Positions 47,775 to 62,138 of a stretch of DNA of 64,000 nucleotides are shown one piece after another. The notes under the pieces were generated by a model. The model was not told where the DNA came from. It saw only the letters and a list, made by a program, of their open reading frames with translations, and searched no databases. Position 1 is the first letter of the stretch. Every line of letters starts with the position of its first letter. The stretch covers positions 164,916 to 228,915 of the forward strand of contig NW_003209437.1 in NCBI RefSeq assembly GCF_000006405.1, in the 5' to 3' direction. This stretch comes from Perkinsus marinus ATCC 50983 (Eukaryota; Perkinsozoa; Perkinsida; Perkinsidae). The position numbers and the translations under genes are program-made.

Positions 47775-49133
47775 CTAATGAGTAAACTTATCCCCGCTCT
47801 TGGATACGACACTGCTGGCAACATGGCATCGATTCACAGTCTTCACACCGGGCGACAAACCAAGACAGACCTGACTTATCGCTCGGACAACATCGGGTGC
47901 CACCCATGAGAAAAGTCGCTTCGGGAATGGCTGGTTATTATATCTGAGGACTCTAGACGTCATGAAAAACAGTAACCGAATCTACCTCGCGAGGCATTGC
48001 CACAATAGCGAGATCGGACAAGTTGTTTTACCCAGAGTGAGAACACAGCAGACCCAAGTACACGGTTTGTAGACATCACGATCGACAAACGCCCTGTCGG
48101 ACCAGATACGCCGAGCTGTGGCAAAACTGAAGTCCCCAGTAAGGTTCAATAGCGCACCTATAGAACAGGAATCAATAAACGGTCGGTAAATCCGCTAGAT
48201 GATCGACGGACCGATGAACCAGCCTACCATCAGAGGTTCGAACCTGATCCCCGTCAGTCCAATTGATCACCTCCCCTTTAGAGAGGAAGAGCTGCATGCC
48301 CGAGGCCGCACCGGTGTTGTCTATAACAACCGTTTTACCAGCCATCAGCATCCGAGTTCGCCCATCGCGAGTTTCGAAAACAGGGCTCCAGTTGAACTGA
48401 GACCACTATAACCATCATCATCCACGAGCGTTTCAGAAGCCTCTCTAGCAGCTCGAGCTCACCAAGTCGACGGCTCGTTTACCATTCGCCCTGCACTGCC
48501 AGCAATATCCATCCTTCAGTCTACCACAGGCTACATGAGCCTGAAGCCTCCATAATTCCTGTGACATCAACGCTACAAAGAAGATAGTACCGAGTAACGG
48601 CAACCTCTGCAAGTGCCTGAGGGCGCCCCACTGCTAGACTTGCCGCACTCCAGGCAATTATCGTAGTGGATGGGCAACCCGCAACGCCAATAGTATTCTT
48701 GGGCACAGCCTCCGCAGATCCAACCTCGACTACTCTTCTGGCTGCTCGAAGATAGCTTCGGGAAACTGCACTTCTGATGACATCGAAAACCGCAAAAGCT
48801 GCATTTCAGAATCTGAAATACAGCGAGCTAGTGATCAAGTCGGGAGATCCAAGCCTACTGTACTTTCCCCTGTTTCTGCCGCAGACAAACTTGACATACA
48901 TCAGAACCGCCACTAGAGCGGCATTTCCATGAACGGTATCGAGAGCATCGCTTCGCTGAGGATGTCATCACTTTCTTTCGGTCAAGGTCTTGCTTCGGCC
49001 TGTCCTTCCCGCCTAGTTTCTTGATACGACCCGAAAGTTTCTTCTGTTTTCGCTCCTCTGGGGCTCCCGAACCCGCAACGCTTGAACGTAATGGCCCTGG
49101 TGGTCGTGGGGTTTTTGAAGATGGAGATCCCAT
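47775..49133 (-). CDS. PHD-finger nuclear protein A (same layout as protein B)
   Basis: Probable start at 49133 (MGSPSSKTPRPPGPLRSS), a basic N-terminus with KLSGRIKKLGGKDRPKQDLD. A canonical PHD finger is built over one intron: DVCQVCLRQKQGK, then ILKCSFCGFRCHQKCSFPKL and, after a Ser-rich loop, GWICGGC. The zinc ligands fit C-X2-C, C-X2-C, H-X2-C, C-X2-C. It is followed at once by LPIHYDNCLECGKSSSGAPS then GTCR, a second cysteine cluster closely matching that of protein B. Later exons near 48390-48200 read FNWSPVFETRDGRTRMLMAG then KTVVIDNTGAASGMQLFLSK; near 47950-47775 RLFSWVAPDVVRAISQVCLG. I do not recognise these parts. Role inferred only from the PHD finger: chromatin binding. Frame and exon limits outside the finger are approximate. 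Confidence 0.55.
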
Positions 49134-49567
49134 CCAGACACGACCAAGTCTGCAAAGTCAACAATCCGATATACGCACTCAATGTTCCAAACTTTAGGGT
49201 AAAACGGGACGAATAAGAGGCATCGAGAGGAGGGGATAGTCGAGGAGTTGCCCATTCGTGCTGCAGATTCTCTGATTCTTCGTAATCACTAGTGGGTCAT
49301 TCACTGTTACCAGCCCCGATTGAGTGACATAGAAAACACCAGACGCAGGGTGAAATCAAACGGAAAAGTGTCATACAGGGCATCAGACGGATTTGCAAAT
49401 GAGTCATGAGTTTCGTCGGAAACGATAGATGTTCTGAAACGTCTTTCAACGTGCAGGATTCCTTGGCTGGGGACTGACTATCGCTGTGAAGTCTGCCAAG
49501 TGGGGTTCTCCCACCATAGAGCCTCGTCGTTTTCTGAGGAGGAAAAACACACGGCTCCACTACACAG
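49134..49567. other. Gap between PHD protein A and choline dehydrogenase
   Basis: About 430 bp. A minus frame at 49013-49255 overlaps the start of gene A but reads as a shadow. Nothing recognised. Confidence 0.5.
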
Positions 49568-51977
49568 CTAAGATAGGATAGACCCACCACTCTGAGCGGG
49601 GTCTAGATACGGCCGGCCTCGAATGTGATCAGCAAACTTCTCAGCCATCATCAATGTAGGAGCGTTCAAATTGCCAGAAGTCATCGAAGGCATCGCACTC
49701 GCATCCACAACTCGAACCTGTTACGAACAAGCCATTCCTGGCCATATGTACGCTTCTCTGGCGAAACCTTAGTCACTCACATTCGAGGCCCCATACAGTC
49801 GACCGTGCTCGTCCACGACTTTCCCCATAGCAGCAGTGCCTATATTGATCAGTGTTTAAACTTCAATATGCGAGCAGCCCCTGAGGTCTTACATGACAGA
49901 TGATAAGCAGAGTGGCTCGAATTCTTGATCCACCGGTCGCAGTCGTCGTCGCTGTCCAAATTGAAGTCTGTTGCTGGTGATAAACGACTCTCCATGTAAC
50001 TAGCCAAACGACGTGTGAGTCACTTGACGGGTATATTCCTCAACACTGTCATGTGTTGTGGAGCTGACTCACTAGTCTTTCAAGGCAGGCTGCTCCATAA
50101 TCTCTATAGTCCTCCTCAAGCCCTCCCTCATATCCCTCATATCCTCGACATCAGCCAGGAAGTTCGGGTCAATCAGTGGCTCATCTCGCGGATCCTTCGA
50201 CGTTATCTTTATAGCCCCTCGCGATTTAGGACGCATCGTCCCACCATGAGCCTGGTAGCCGTGATGAGGGAGGAAATCGAGCTGCCCCACAACACAGCCT
50301 GGGATGAAGTGGAATTGGAAGTCGGGGTGTCGGATTCCTGCTCGAGTCCTTATGAAGCCACCAGTATCAAAGTGATTAGACGCGGCCAAGCCCGTTCCCT
50401 TGAGGAGCCACTCGATGCCCGTGAGAGCCTTTAGATGTGGGTACCGCCACGTCGCCACCGGAAAGAGGCTAACAGGCTTTGAGCAAAGATACTGAACGTA
50501 AAATTCCAAATGGTCTTGTAGGTTCTGCCCAACATTCTGGTTAGCTATAACTGGATCAATCGATAGAGACCTCAGATGGTCAGGATCACCTACTCCCGAT
50601 AAGTTCAGGATCTGATGAATCAGAGTGAGTGAAATTCCATAGACCCACAACGAAGAGCACCTGTGGGGTCCCGACGGCCCCCATCGCCATAATGATCTCT
50701 CGACCAGCTTTAATATAACGAGGCTCGCCCACGTGATCGATATACCTGATAGGGAAATGGTATCCGAAAACGCTGTTTATGACGTATAAGCCTCACTCTA
50801 CTCCAATACAACGTTTTTCGGCACCATCAGGGGAGCGTTCCCATACAAGTCTGTTGACCATTGCTCGGGTTATTACCGAGCCTGAATATCAAGTACGACG
50901 AGATGGCAGTCTGCGATGGACTAATACAATTAGGCCTCTTCGCGGCTTCATTTAGATAAGCCAAACCCGCATGGCATCGCTTGCCGTCAGAGGTGACCTT
51001 GAAGCGCGAGAGCTCGAAGGGAGTTTCGGAGGAGTCCACGGGACTCACAGTCATGTCCATAGGGCCGAAGCCTTCCTGCTGTTTACCATTCATGTCCTCT
51101 GTATACGGATAGCCAGCTTGTACGCCGGCATCGACAAACGCCTTGAATAGCTCATTACCAGTGGCCCCACGTCTTACATGGATGGGACCAGCCCCACCAC
51201 GGTAGCTACAGAACCATCGAGCAGAGAATCATATCGCTCACTAGACTTACAAATTCTCGCCCAACTCGTGTGTAGTGGACTTCTTAAAATAAGGGAGGAC
51301 GTCGCGATAGGACCAGCCCGGGCATCCTGAGGAACCTCGAGTGCGGTATCAGTTTTACGCAGAGCTGTTCTACCTTCCTGTGAAGCCCACCTCTCAAAGT
51401 CTAGAGCATGCCCACGAACATAGACCATGGCGTTGATACCAGACGAACCACCTGCCAGATGGCAATAACGGTACAGTGCTTGATCGAGCCAGCGGAGCGA
51501 TGTTCAGACCACCTCGCCAACTGGTAGCTGTACATTGCCGTACATCCTAGTCGTAGTATGACTACCTTACCTGTCATTTTTCCTCGTGGCTGATGCAGTC
51601 GTCGGTTGTTCATGTGCTTCTGCGGCACAGTGTGGTAGTCCCAGTTATACTTCTTGTTGGCCAAGTTGAACGTCAGGGCCGCGGGCATCGCCGCTTTCCA
51701 CCAATCCCAGGACCCTCTGTGCCACCTACCTGCTTCAAGCACGGCCACCTGAGCGTCGAACATCGCGACTGTCGAAACACGCGGGGCAGATCACCTTGAC
51801 GTTGGGATCCTCCGAAAGCCTGTTTGCCATGACGCAGCCCGCTGAGCCTGCGCCCAGGATAATATAGTCAAAGTGACTTGCCGCAGCTACCGAGAGGCAT
51901 CGGAGTGGAGACTGCGAGAGCATATTAAAACTATTAGGACTCCTCAGTACCATCGCAGATGCGAACGGTGCATGCAC
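49568..51977 (-). CDS. Choline dehydrogenase-like GMC oxidoreductase, probably mitochondrial
   Basis: Choline dehydrogenase oxidises choline to betaine aldehyde at the inner mitochondrial membrane. The N-terminus ([20 protein letters not shown] from 51953, or 24 bases earlier) is basic and Ser-rich, like a mitochondrial presequence. It is followed by the FAD-binding strand [20 protein letters not shown]. Then [40 protein letters not shown] and [22 protein letters not shown] (spliced near 51430), LSGVGDP with [17 protein letters not shown] (about 50600-50500), [10 protein letters not shown], and the C-terminal [20 protein letters not shown] (across an intron near 49900) with [20 protein letters not shown]. 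The catalytic His is in SAYHLSC, close to SAYHPSC of human CHDH. Stop at 49568-49570. At least seven exons. Confidence 0.9.
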
Positions 51978-52499
51978 CCTCCAGGATCCGGCCAGCTGGC
52001 GGTCCGCGGGCAGTGGACACGGATCAGCTGCTGTTCAACAGCAGCACAGGGTTGATCACGAGGCATATAGAGCTGACCTACAATACGTGATGGCAATTCG
52101 AAGGGAGATCGTTGACTTCGCAGAGTTCGGATGGTGCTTCATTTCACAAATTTAAAGATGTGCTGATTAATGAGCGATTATGCGTGAGAAATACCTAATT
52201 CTGGACGTTTTAACTCGTGCTAAAGCGACTTGAGAAAATGAGCGCATCTGTATATCGCCACTGCGCAACGTGGATTACATGATCGGCTCCGTGAGGACGG
52301 CTCTTGCCTCTGTGATGAATCGGGTTACCTCGCTCAAAATTATCGCGGCAATGTCCTATTCGCATCTAGTGGTATCTTATGTCGGTTTAGCGTCTAAGTT
52401 GTATAAGCTCGACCGTAGAGTGATCCGGTTGTCGTTTTGGGTATCTCAAGGGTGAAATGACGACGCCTAATTCTGATTCTACGGTAGCTCATTTGTAAC
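51978..52499. promoter_or_regulatory. Divergent promoter region of choline dehydrogenase and TM9SF genes
   Basis: About 520 bp between two start codons on opposite strands. AT-rich in the centre (about 52150-52230). A plus frame at 52270-52455 has no motif. No TATA-like element that I would defend. Confidence 0.5.
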
Positions 52500-55174
52500 A
52501 TGGCTACCATCAAGAGGTTCTGGAATCCAGGCCTGACCTGGTTCTGCTTCGCTCTGTTGGCTCAGAACGTGGTCTGCCTCCTTCTGCCCGGGATTGCCCC
52601 ACGAGACTACAAGGAAGGAGAGGACGTCCCTCTTTCGGTCAACGAGATGACCAGTGTACGCCTCATATCAGTCGCACTACTTCCAACTGAACCTCATGGG
52701 GCCTTAGGTTCGCACGCAACTGCCCATGGACTACTTTAAGACTCATGCCACCAACTCTCAGTGCGGAGTTGTTGCTGTAAGTTTGGCATTCTCACTCTCC
52801 CAGCAGCGTCGCATGAGCGCTCATTCCGACTTGGTATTGTTCACTGTTCAGGATAAGTCAGCAGAAGTGAGCGCCAATCTTGGTGAGCTCTTGAGTGGAC
52901 AGATGATGTCACCAACCAGGTAGTTTCACTCTAACATTCCAGCGTCCTCTCGGGTCTGTAAGAGCTCATATCATCACTTCGTGGTTACTCTCAGTTACAA
53001 AATCCAAATGTTGCGCCCATTGAAGTGCCAGATTGCGTGCAAAGATCAGCTCTCGCCTGAACTCAGGGACACTATCAAACAGATGATACGTGACCAGTAG
53101 GGGAAGTTCTCGCTCTTCGTGTTGAAGGTTTGTGTCGGGGCATCAGATACACCGTGAACATGAATGTTGACCGTCTCCCCGGCGCGGTCAAGTTCATGGT
53201 GAGAGATCCTCAGAAGAAGGCGAATGAGGCGGAAAACGGTAAGCTCAATATCACTAACTGCGTAGTGTCTATGTCGAGTGGTTCAGATAAGGAGAATGAA
53301 GTGTTTGTCATGAGCGGATTCCCTTTGGGAGTCCAATTGGTAGGTGTCAATTGCAACACTCATTTGTTAGTACTGCTATGATTTCAGAAGAATCAGTTCT
53401 TCCTGCACAACCACTTGAAATTCAAGTTGGAGTATCATCGTCCAGAGGACGCTGTAGATGACGGTTACTCGCTCTACAGGGTGGTCGGGTTTGAAATTGA
53501 ACCCAGCAGCTTGAAGCAGTTTGTGAGGGACGGTGGTGACTCAGCGGTGTGTCACAGCGAGGGTGCCACTCTAGAGCCTCTTGACCTCGATAAGGCCGAG
53601 TCAATCACGTAGGATTCATCTCGTACACCAGGTGTGAGCTGGATTCAGATACACCTATGATGTTGAATGGACGGAGAATCCCGATAAGGAGTGGGTCACA
53701 CGATGGGACATCTATCTCCAAATGTCCCCTGGATCTGGCCAAATCCACTGGTTTAGCATCATAAACTCGGTTCTCATCGCACTGTTCCTCTCTGGGATGG
53801 TTGCGATGATTCTCATCCGGACTCTTGCCCGAGATATTGCCAAGTACAACGAGCTAGTTGGGGAGATGACCGCCGAGGAGGCGCAGGAGGAGGCGGGTTG
53901 GAAAATGGTCCATGGTGACGTCTTCCGACCACCGCCTCACAGAAGGCTACTCTGTGTTTGTGTCGGGAGTGGAATACAGCTGCTGCTCATGTGTGGCTTG
54001 GTCCTCATCTTTGCGACACTGGGCTTCTTGAGCCCAGTCCACAGAGGAGCTCTATTGCAGGGCATGGTCCTGCTGTTCGCTTTCATGGGTGTTCCCGCGG
54101 GGTAGTACTTGGGTTGGAATCTCCATTCGTGCTCTTGAATATGGTTAATAATGGCTTTCAGATACGTCTCTGGGCGTCTCGGGAAAACTCTCGCACCAAC
54201 GTCATCAGAGCACCATCGCAGCACCACAATGTTGACGGCCTTCGTTTACCCAGGCAAGGCTTCGTTCCTGGAATAGATGAGCTGTCTCCATCGTGTGGTT
54301 GCAGGTTCTGTGTTCGCGATGTTCTTCTTCCTCAATTTGCTGGCGTGGGCCAAGGGCTCATCAGGAGCTGTACCCTTCACCACAATGTTTGCCGTAGACT
54401 TCTGTGCTCACCCACCGCAGCAGCGCAGGTGCCAAGCTTCAGGTACTGGTTCTCTGGTTCGGGATTTCCGTCCCTCTGGTCTACCTCGGCGCAGCAGCAG
54501 CTTACAAACGAGACCCTATTGGTTTCCCTTGCCGAGTGAACTCGATCCCCCGACCAATACCACCACAGCCTTGGTTTCTGAGGCCCTGGTTGCTGTGCCT
54601 CGTCGGTGGTATCCTCCCGTTCGGTGCTGTCTTCACGGAGCTCTTCTTCATCATGAGCTCCTTATGGCAGCACCAGTTCTACTACCTCTTTGGGTTCGTC
54701 GTCCTGGTGTATCTAATCCTCATCATCACTTGTGCGGAGGTGTCGATAGCTCTGACCTATTTCCAGCTGACTGCTGAGGACTACCGTTGGTGGTGGCGCA
54801 GTTTCCTCGTGTCGGGATCGAGTGCACTCTACGTGTTCGGGTGGGTCGAGTCTTTTGCCCTTTACAACAAGCTCTCGTGCTCCTTCCCAGGTATTCGTTG
54901 ATGTACCTCACTACCCGGCTCCAGATTGTGAACGTGGTTTCCATTGTGGTTTACGTGGGTTACATGGCGATGATATCCGCTGCATTCTTCCTCCTAACTG
55001 GATGTAAGCCACAGTTGCTCTCCTCTCTGCGTGTAGTGGTATCGCGTGCTGGATTTACCCAGTGACGCTCTTGCGTCCTTCTAGGGGAGTTTGATGACTT
55101 TCGTTGCAGGTATCGGATTCATTGCAACATTCTTCTTTGTTCGGGCCATATACGGCTCGATCAAGGTGGATTAG
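52500..55174 (+). CDS. TM9SF/EMP70 nonaspanin
   Basis: Twelve exons (52500-52655, 52708-52776, 52852-52919, 52995-53096, 53147-53339, 53388-53608, 53649-54101, 54162-54253, 54305-54393, 54443-54840, 54891-55003, 55110-55174) close exactly in frame to 672 residues, the family length. Signal peptide WFCFALLAQNVVCLLLPGIA, then lumenal domain with TSVRTQLPMDYFKTH (spliced), ANLGELLSGQMMS, PDKEWVTRWDIYLQMSPGSG and IHWFSIINSVLIALFLSG, the first of nine spans. EMP70 hallmarks follow: HGDVFRPPPHRRLLCVCVG, KGSSGAVPF, GISVPLVYLGA, LPFGAVFTELFFIMSSLW then QHQFYYLFGF, ALTYFQLTAEDYRWWWRSFL, and the C-terminus FFFVRAIYGSIKVD, whose KVD ending resembles the KXD/E Golgi-retention signal. Nonaspanins act in Golgi/endosomal sorting of membrane proteins. 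The intron at 54254-54304 has a GC donor. Confidence 0.95.
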
Positions 55175-55575
55175 GAACAGCTTTGAGTGCTGCTATTTGA
55201 GTGCCGGTTTTTGAGAAGAGTAGTATATAGAAGTTCGAATGAACTCCCTGGGCGATCGGACTTTGCATAGAAGGTAGAGACGTGAGATCAAATATAACCT
55301 CTTGTCACTTCTCGGGGTTGCCTTTGGTTTGCATCAATGGGATGACGGGGAATGTGTGAGATGAGGCATCTTTGGAATTACTATTATTATGTTCATCGTG
55401 TGTGTGCGGACGCGCCTCTTGTTAAACTTGGGTGAGCCGAGAGTCCTCATCGTCGAGGTACGCATGACGGAGTTTGAAATGCCGTGGCGAGTCCTCATCG
55501 CGGTCCTCATACCGATGAATTGCGTTGGCGTGTATCGTGATAGCGAATTAAGCTGCCTTTGCTAATCACTACTAC
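55175..55575. other. Intergenic region between TM9SF and DEAD-box genes
   Basis: About 400 bp holding the TM9SF 3'UTR and the DDX5-like promoter. A phrase close to CGAGTCCTCATCG occurs twice (about 55439 and 55489). No gene seen. Confidence 0.5.
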
Positions 55576-57978
<2,403 letters not shown>

Positions 57979-58665
57979 ATGACAGTGTGAATTAGATGTT
58001 TCTCCCGGTATGTAGTGAGGGGTGATGAGGTTGCTAGCTGTCACACTCACTTCGTTTTTATTATTTTCATCGCGTAGCCGTGTAGTTCGCTGTTGTGATG
58101 ACAGCCACTTCCGAGTGCCAGTAAACGGTATTTGCTGTTCTGTGCCGAGGGTCCGCAACACAGATGAAGAACGCGAGTATATTACGTGTTCAAGTGTTGA
58201 TGAAATCCCCGCACATTTTTGGGGTATTAGGAGTTTAACCGTGGGACGGCACGGTCGTGTAGCAATGACATTAGCATCTACTGTACTGTATACAACAGCC
58301 CTATCGAGCATGCTCTGAAGTTGTTTCTCGTTCTCTTACTATCGATACATCCTTCATAGGAGGATCTAACTGTCTTGACAGTCAGTTCCTGAATGCGCCA
58401 TTCTGTCTGGTGGACAGCTGTGTGCGTCCCGATGTCGCCTTGTAGTAGATTTAACAAGGAGATGTTCCACAGTGAGAATGGTTGGAATATTGTGACTGCT
58501 GCACTAGCTGTCATTCTCATTGTTAATCACTACTCAAAATAGATTTCGATTTTTTTTCACTAAACCTTGAGTGGTCTTTGAGTTGAGTTTCGGTGATTCT
58601 GTGCTGCTGAGAATCGGACGTTGTACAGGGTTTTCGCCTTCTTCTAGTTGGCAGTCTCTTGATCC
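57979..58665. other. Intergenic region upstream of the glutamate dehydrogenase gene
   Basis: About 690 bp with the DDX5 3'UTR and the GDH promoter. Frames at 58022-58318 (plus) and 57853-58311 (minus) are long, but their residues show no motif and mirror each other, so chance is likely. Confidence 0.5.
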
Positions 58666-61600
58666 ATGTTTGAGGTTAAGCTGATCAACGAGTCCAAGGC
58701 TGATGAGAGCGTCTACTCTGCAAACCCCAGTGCTGTTGGTTACCTCTTGGCTGCAGCCCACGATGGTGACGTAGGGGCGATGCGCCAGGTCCTGAGCGAG
58801 TATCCGAGTTTAACCGTCAACAGCTGTGACTGTGACAAACGCACACCACTACATCTGGCGGCTGCGGGTGGTCATGCTGAAGCTGTGGAATTCCTTCTGG
58901 ACGAAGGAGCCGTCTTAAGTCCCGACAGGATGGGTATGTTGGCCCTTCATGATGCCGTCATGAACAACAACGCAGTTGAGATTCGTTCAATGCTCGCCGA
59001 AGCCGACCTGAAGTGTCCTGGTGGGGTTTGTTATCTGCCTCCAGAGAAGGCCCAGATGCTCAGGAACGCTGACGTATCTGAGGGCGTGGTCATGAGCCTC
59101 ACTACTGAGGAAGTGGAGACGAAGATGACGCAAGTTTTCTCCATCATATCTAAGGAAGAGGTGTTTGCTCCTGCCCGCCTTTGGTTCGAGATCCAGTATT
59201 ATTTCACGGAGCTCGGACTTCACCCGAAATACTTTATGCATTGCACCAGCGCTCAGATCGCGAGGCACATACACTGTCTGATGGCTGCTAAAAAAGTAGC
59301 TGAGTCCACTGGGTCCTCCAATATCCACTTCGAGATTGAGGACGAGCAGTCTGGTTTCTTCCTCACTACCATCGATGATCACCACGTGACGCCTACTGAA
59401 AGATTACTGGCGGACTATCTCGCTAACTCCAGTAGTGGCGAGTCGTTTTCTGTCATTTTTATCAAGTCTGAGAATCCCCCAGTCGTTGACGGTAACGCCC
59501 CGTTGGGAGTATTCATGGTTGATAAGACTAGGTTTGAAACTCACGTTGGTGTTGGTGATGTTGCTGAAGAAGAAGACCTGCAACTGGTTGCGTCGCCATT
59601 TTTCCTCCAGCGCAAATCATTAGACTCTCAGAAGCTGTACCAGAACTTGGTGCATGAGATCATGAGGACCAGAAATGCTGCGGTCAAGCTCATCAAGGCC
59701 CCGGATCACATGGTGCGTCAGAAGGGGAGCCATGTCCTACAATTCGCTCTCTACGACGTTGAGAGGAAGGGCAAGGTCTTCTTCTCAGAGTTCAGCGAGT
59801 GCTTGCGTGCTCACGGAGTCATTCCACAGCGGATGTACATCGAGTCGTTCGCTAATGGTGTCGTGGCTTACCACTGCTACTTGGGGCCCGAGCACAGTCC
59901 TGAGAAGTTGCAAGACTTGGTCAAGACACTCCGGTATGTCAGCCATTTCAAGCACAGCCCCAAGGGTTCCGCGCTAGTCTGGGAGCTTGTTCTGAAGAAG
60001 CAAATAACGCCAGCCCAAGCGGTGTTCTTCGTCACCGCGGTCAAGTTCATCTTCACTTTTTTCCCAAAGAGACGGCGGAATATTTGACTCTGGCAGAGTT
60101 CACTAAGGCGAATGCTGAGATGAAACGCAAGCTGGACGATCTCTTCTTGCAAACCATGTCGAATGCTATCACGTTTGAGAGGATCTACGATACACTGGTA
60201 TCTCACTACGAGCTGGCGTGTCTGATCTATGAAGACTTCAAGAAGGTCGCTAAAGGTGAATGCGAGCCCTTTTACAACACTGCTCTGGCCGGGAAGATCG
60301 ACGATGAGGTGGCGCATAGGTTGGAAGCAAAGATCCTCAAGACTGCATTGCAGCTCACTGCGCATTTGCGTATGACCAATTTTTTCAAGGTTGGTACAGC
60401 GGCAGCAATAGCCATGAGATTTGATGGCACGTTGCTTGTAGATCGTCCGCGGTCTCTTTTCCCGGTGGTCCCTCACGGTATCTACATGGTTACTGGCCGT
60501 GGTTTCTATGGGTTTCACATCAGATTCCGCGACATTGCTCGAGGTGGTATCCGTATGATACGCTCGGCTAGTAGGCAGGTGTACAGCAGGAACGCCTCCT
60601 CTCTGTTGGAAGAGAACTACAATTTGGCTCTCACCCAACATCTCAAGAACAAGGACATTCCTGAGGGGGGGTCCAAGGGTACCATACTTCTCGACCTCGA
60701 TGACCAGAATCTCGGTACGAACGGTCGTGACTCCTTCAACAAGTATATCGATGCCCTATTGGACTGCATGATGCCTCAACAGACTGGTATCTACTCACAC
60801 TTGCCGACTCCCGAGATTCTGTTCTTCGGTCCCGACGAGAATACTGCCGGGTTTATGGACATGGGTGCTTACCGAGCTAAGGCCAGAGGCTATCCTTATT
60901 GGAAAGCTCTCACTACCGGCAAATCGACGAAGCTTGGTGGAGTCCCTCATGATCGATATGGTATGACAACCAACAGCGTTCACCAGTATGTTGTGGAGCT
61001 ACTTCAACTGCTCGGGGTCGACGAGACCCAAATTACTAAGGTTCAAACTGGTGGACCAGATGGAGATTTGGGGTCCAATGAGATTCTCATTGCTAAGGAC
61101 AAGACTGTTGCTGTGGTGGATGGTTCCGGCGTTGCCTACGATCCCAACGGCCTGGATCGCGAAGAGTTAGTCCGCTTAGCGCACTTGCGCATACCGATCG
61201 GTAACTTTAACAAGGACAAGCTGTCTGATGATAAGAAGGCTTTCTTGTATAACATAACCGATAAGAACATCGATCTGCCCAACGGCGAGCACTTCAAAAC
61301 TGGAGTTGAGCTGCGCAATGTTTTCCCCCTGCTCGAATATTGCGCTGGAGACCTCTTCGTACCGTGCGGTGGCCGACCGGCTACCGTGAACATGAGTAAT
61401 ATTCATACCATGTTCAACTACCAAAAGGAGCCCAAGTTCAAGTATATCGTCGAGGGTGCCAATTTATTCTTCACGGATGATGCACGTCGTGTGTTGGAGG
61501 AAGCTGGAGTGCACTTATTCAAGGACGCCTCGACTAACAAGGGTGGGGTGACCTCGAGCAGCTTGGAGGTCTTCGCTGCGCTATGTATGGATCCTAAGGA

Positions 61601-62138
61601 GCATGATCAGCTGCTGACCATCCCCGACTCTACTCTGCCACCACCCGAATTCTATCAGCAGTATGTGAGCGAGATCTTGGCTGTCATTCAGCACAATGCT
61701 TCGATGGAGTTTAGCGCTATCTGGAAAGCAAATCACGAGACTCTGGCTGCGGATGGCGATGGATATGTTTTGAAGATAGATGCCACTCAGCTACTCTCTA
61801 AGAAGATCAACAGTTTGAAGGAGTACACGATGAAGGTCTTCAGTGAGAAGAATCCCGAAAACGACTGGTTGGTTCGTGCTGTTCTCCGCCGCGCCATCCC
61901 CCGCTTGTTGTTGGTCCACTGTGGAATCGATAAGATATTGGGGAGGGTCCCTGAGGCCTATATTCTCGCCGTCTGTGCTACTTGGATAGCGAATACGTTC
62001 GTCTACAAGTATGGCTTGGAGGCCAGTGAGTTTGCCTTCTATCAGTTCATGCACAACCTCGAGGAAAATGCGCAGGGAGAAACGACACCTACTACTATGG
62101 CGTCGAGGAAGAGTGTTCCCTCAACGGGGCTCTTGTGA
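58666..62138 (+). CDS. Large NAD-specific glutamate dehydrogenase with N-terminal ankyrin repeats; -1 frame change at about 60060
   Basis: Two overlapping frames, 58666-60087 and onward from about 60060 to 62138, together give about 1157 residues, near the length of fungal GDH2. NAD-GDH converts glutamate to 2-oxoglutarate and ammonia. Residues about 20-110 form ankyrin repeats (LLAAAHDGDVGAMRQVLSEY, LHLAAAGGHAEAVEFLLDEG), which are not part of the core family. The catalytic region reads GRGFYGFHIRFRDIARGGIR, then NKDIPEGGSKGTILL with the active-site Lys, FFGPDENTAGFMDMGAYRAK, TTGKSTKLGGVPHDRYGMTT, GGPDGDLGSNEIL (NAD fold) and KYIVEGANLFFTDDARRVLE. No other intron is visible in 3.4 kb, unlike all neighbours. 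The frame change falls in the middle of a conserved stretch: VKFIFTFFP in one frame continues as KETAEYLTLAEFTK in the -1 frame. See the separate slippery-site entry. No clear mitochondrial presequence. Confidence 0.93.
60057..60063 (+). promoter_or_regulatory. Candidate -1 frameshift heptamer (T TTT TTC) in the GDH gene
   Basis: In the upstream frame the codons are ACT TTT TTC, so the run T TTT TTC at 60057-60063 has the exact X XXY YYZ phase of a -1 slippery site. A one-base backward slip leads to CCC AAA GAG and joins the two GDH frames. The upstream frame stops at TGA 60085-60087. About 22 nt after the heptamer, GACTCTGGCAGAGTTC can form a 5-bp hairpin (ACTCT/AGAGT), which is weak. A missing T in the assembly would give the same picture. 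Confidence 0.4.

Noticed and set aside
47775-49133. An enzyme reading for the FNWSPVFETRDG and TVVIDNTGAASGMQ exons
   Set aside because: No catalytic motif could be matched; calling a function would be guessing.
54869-54890. An apparent 14-nt intron in the TM9SF gene
   Set aside because: A normal 50-nt intron at 54841-54890 gives the conserved membrane segment and the right frame.
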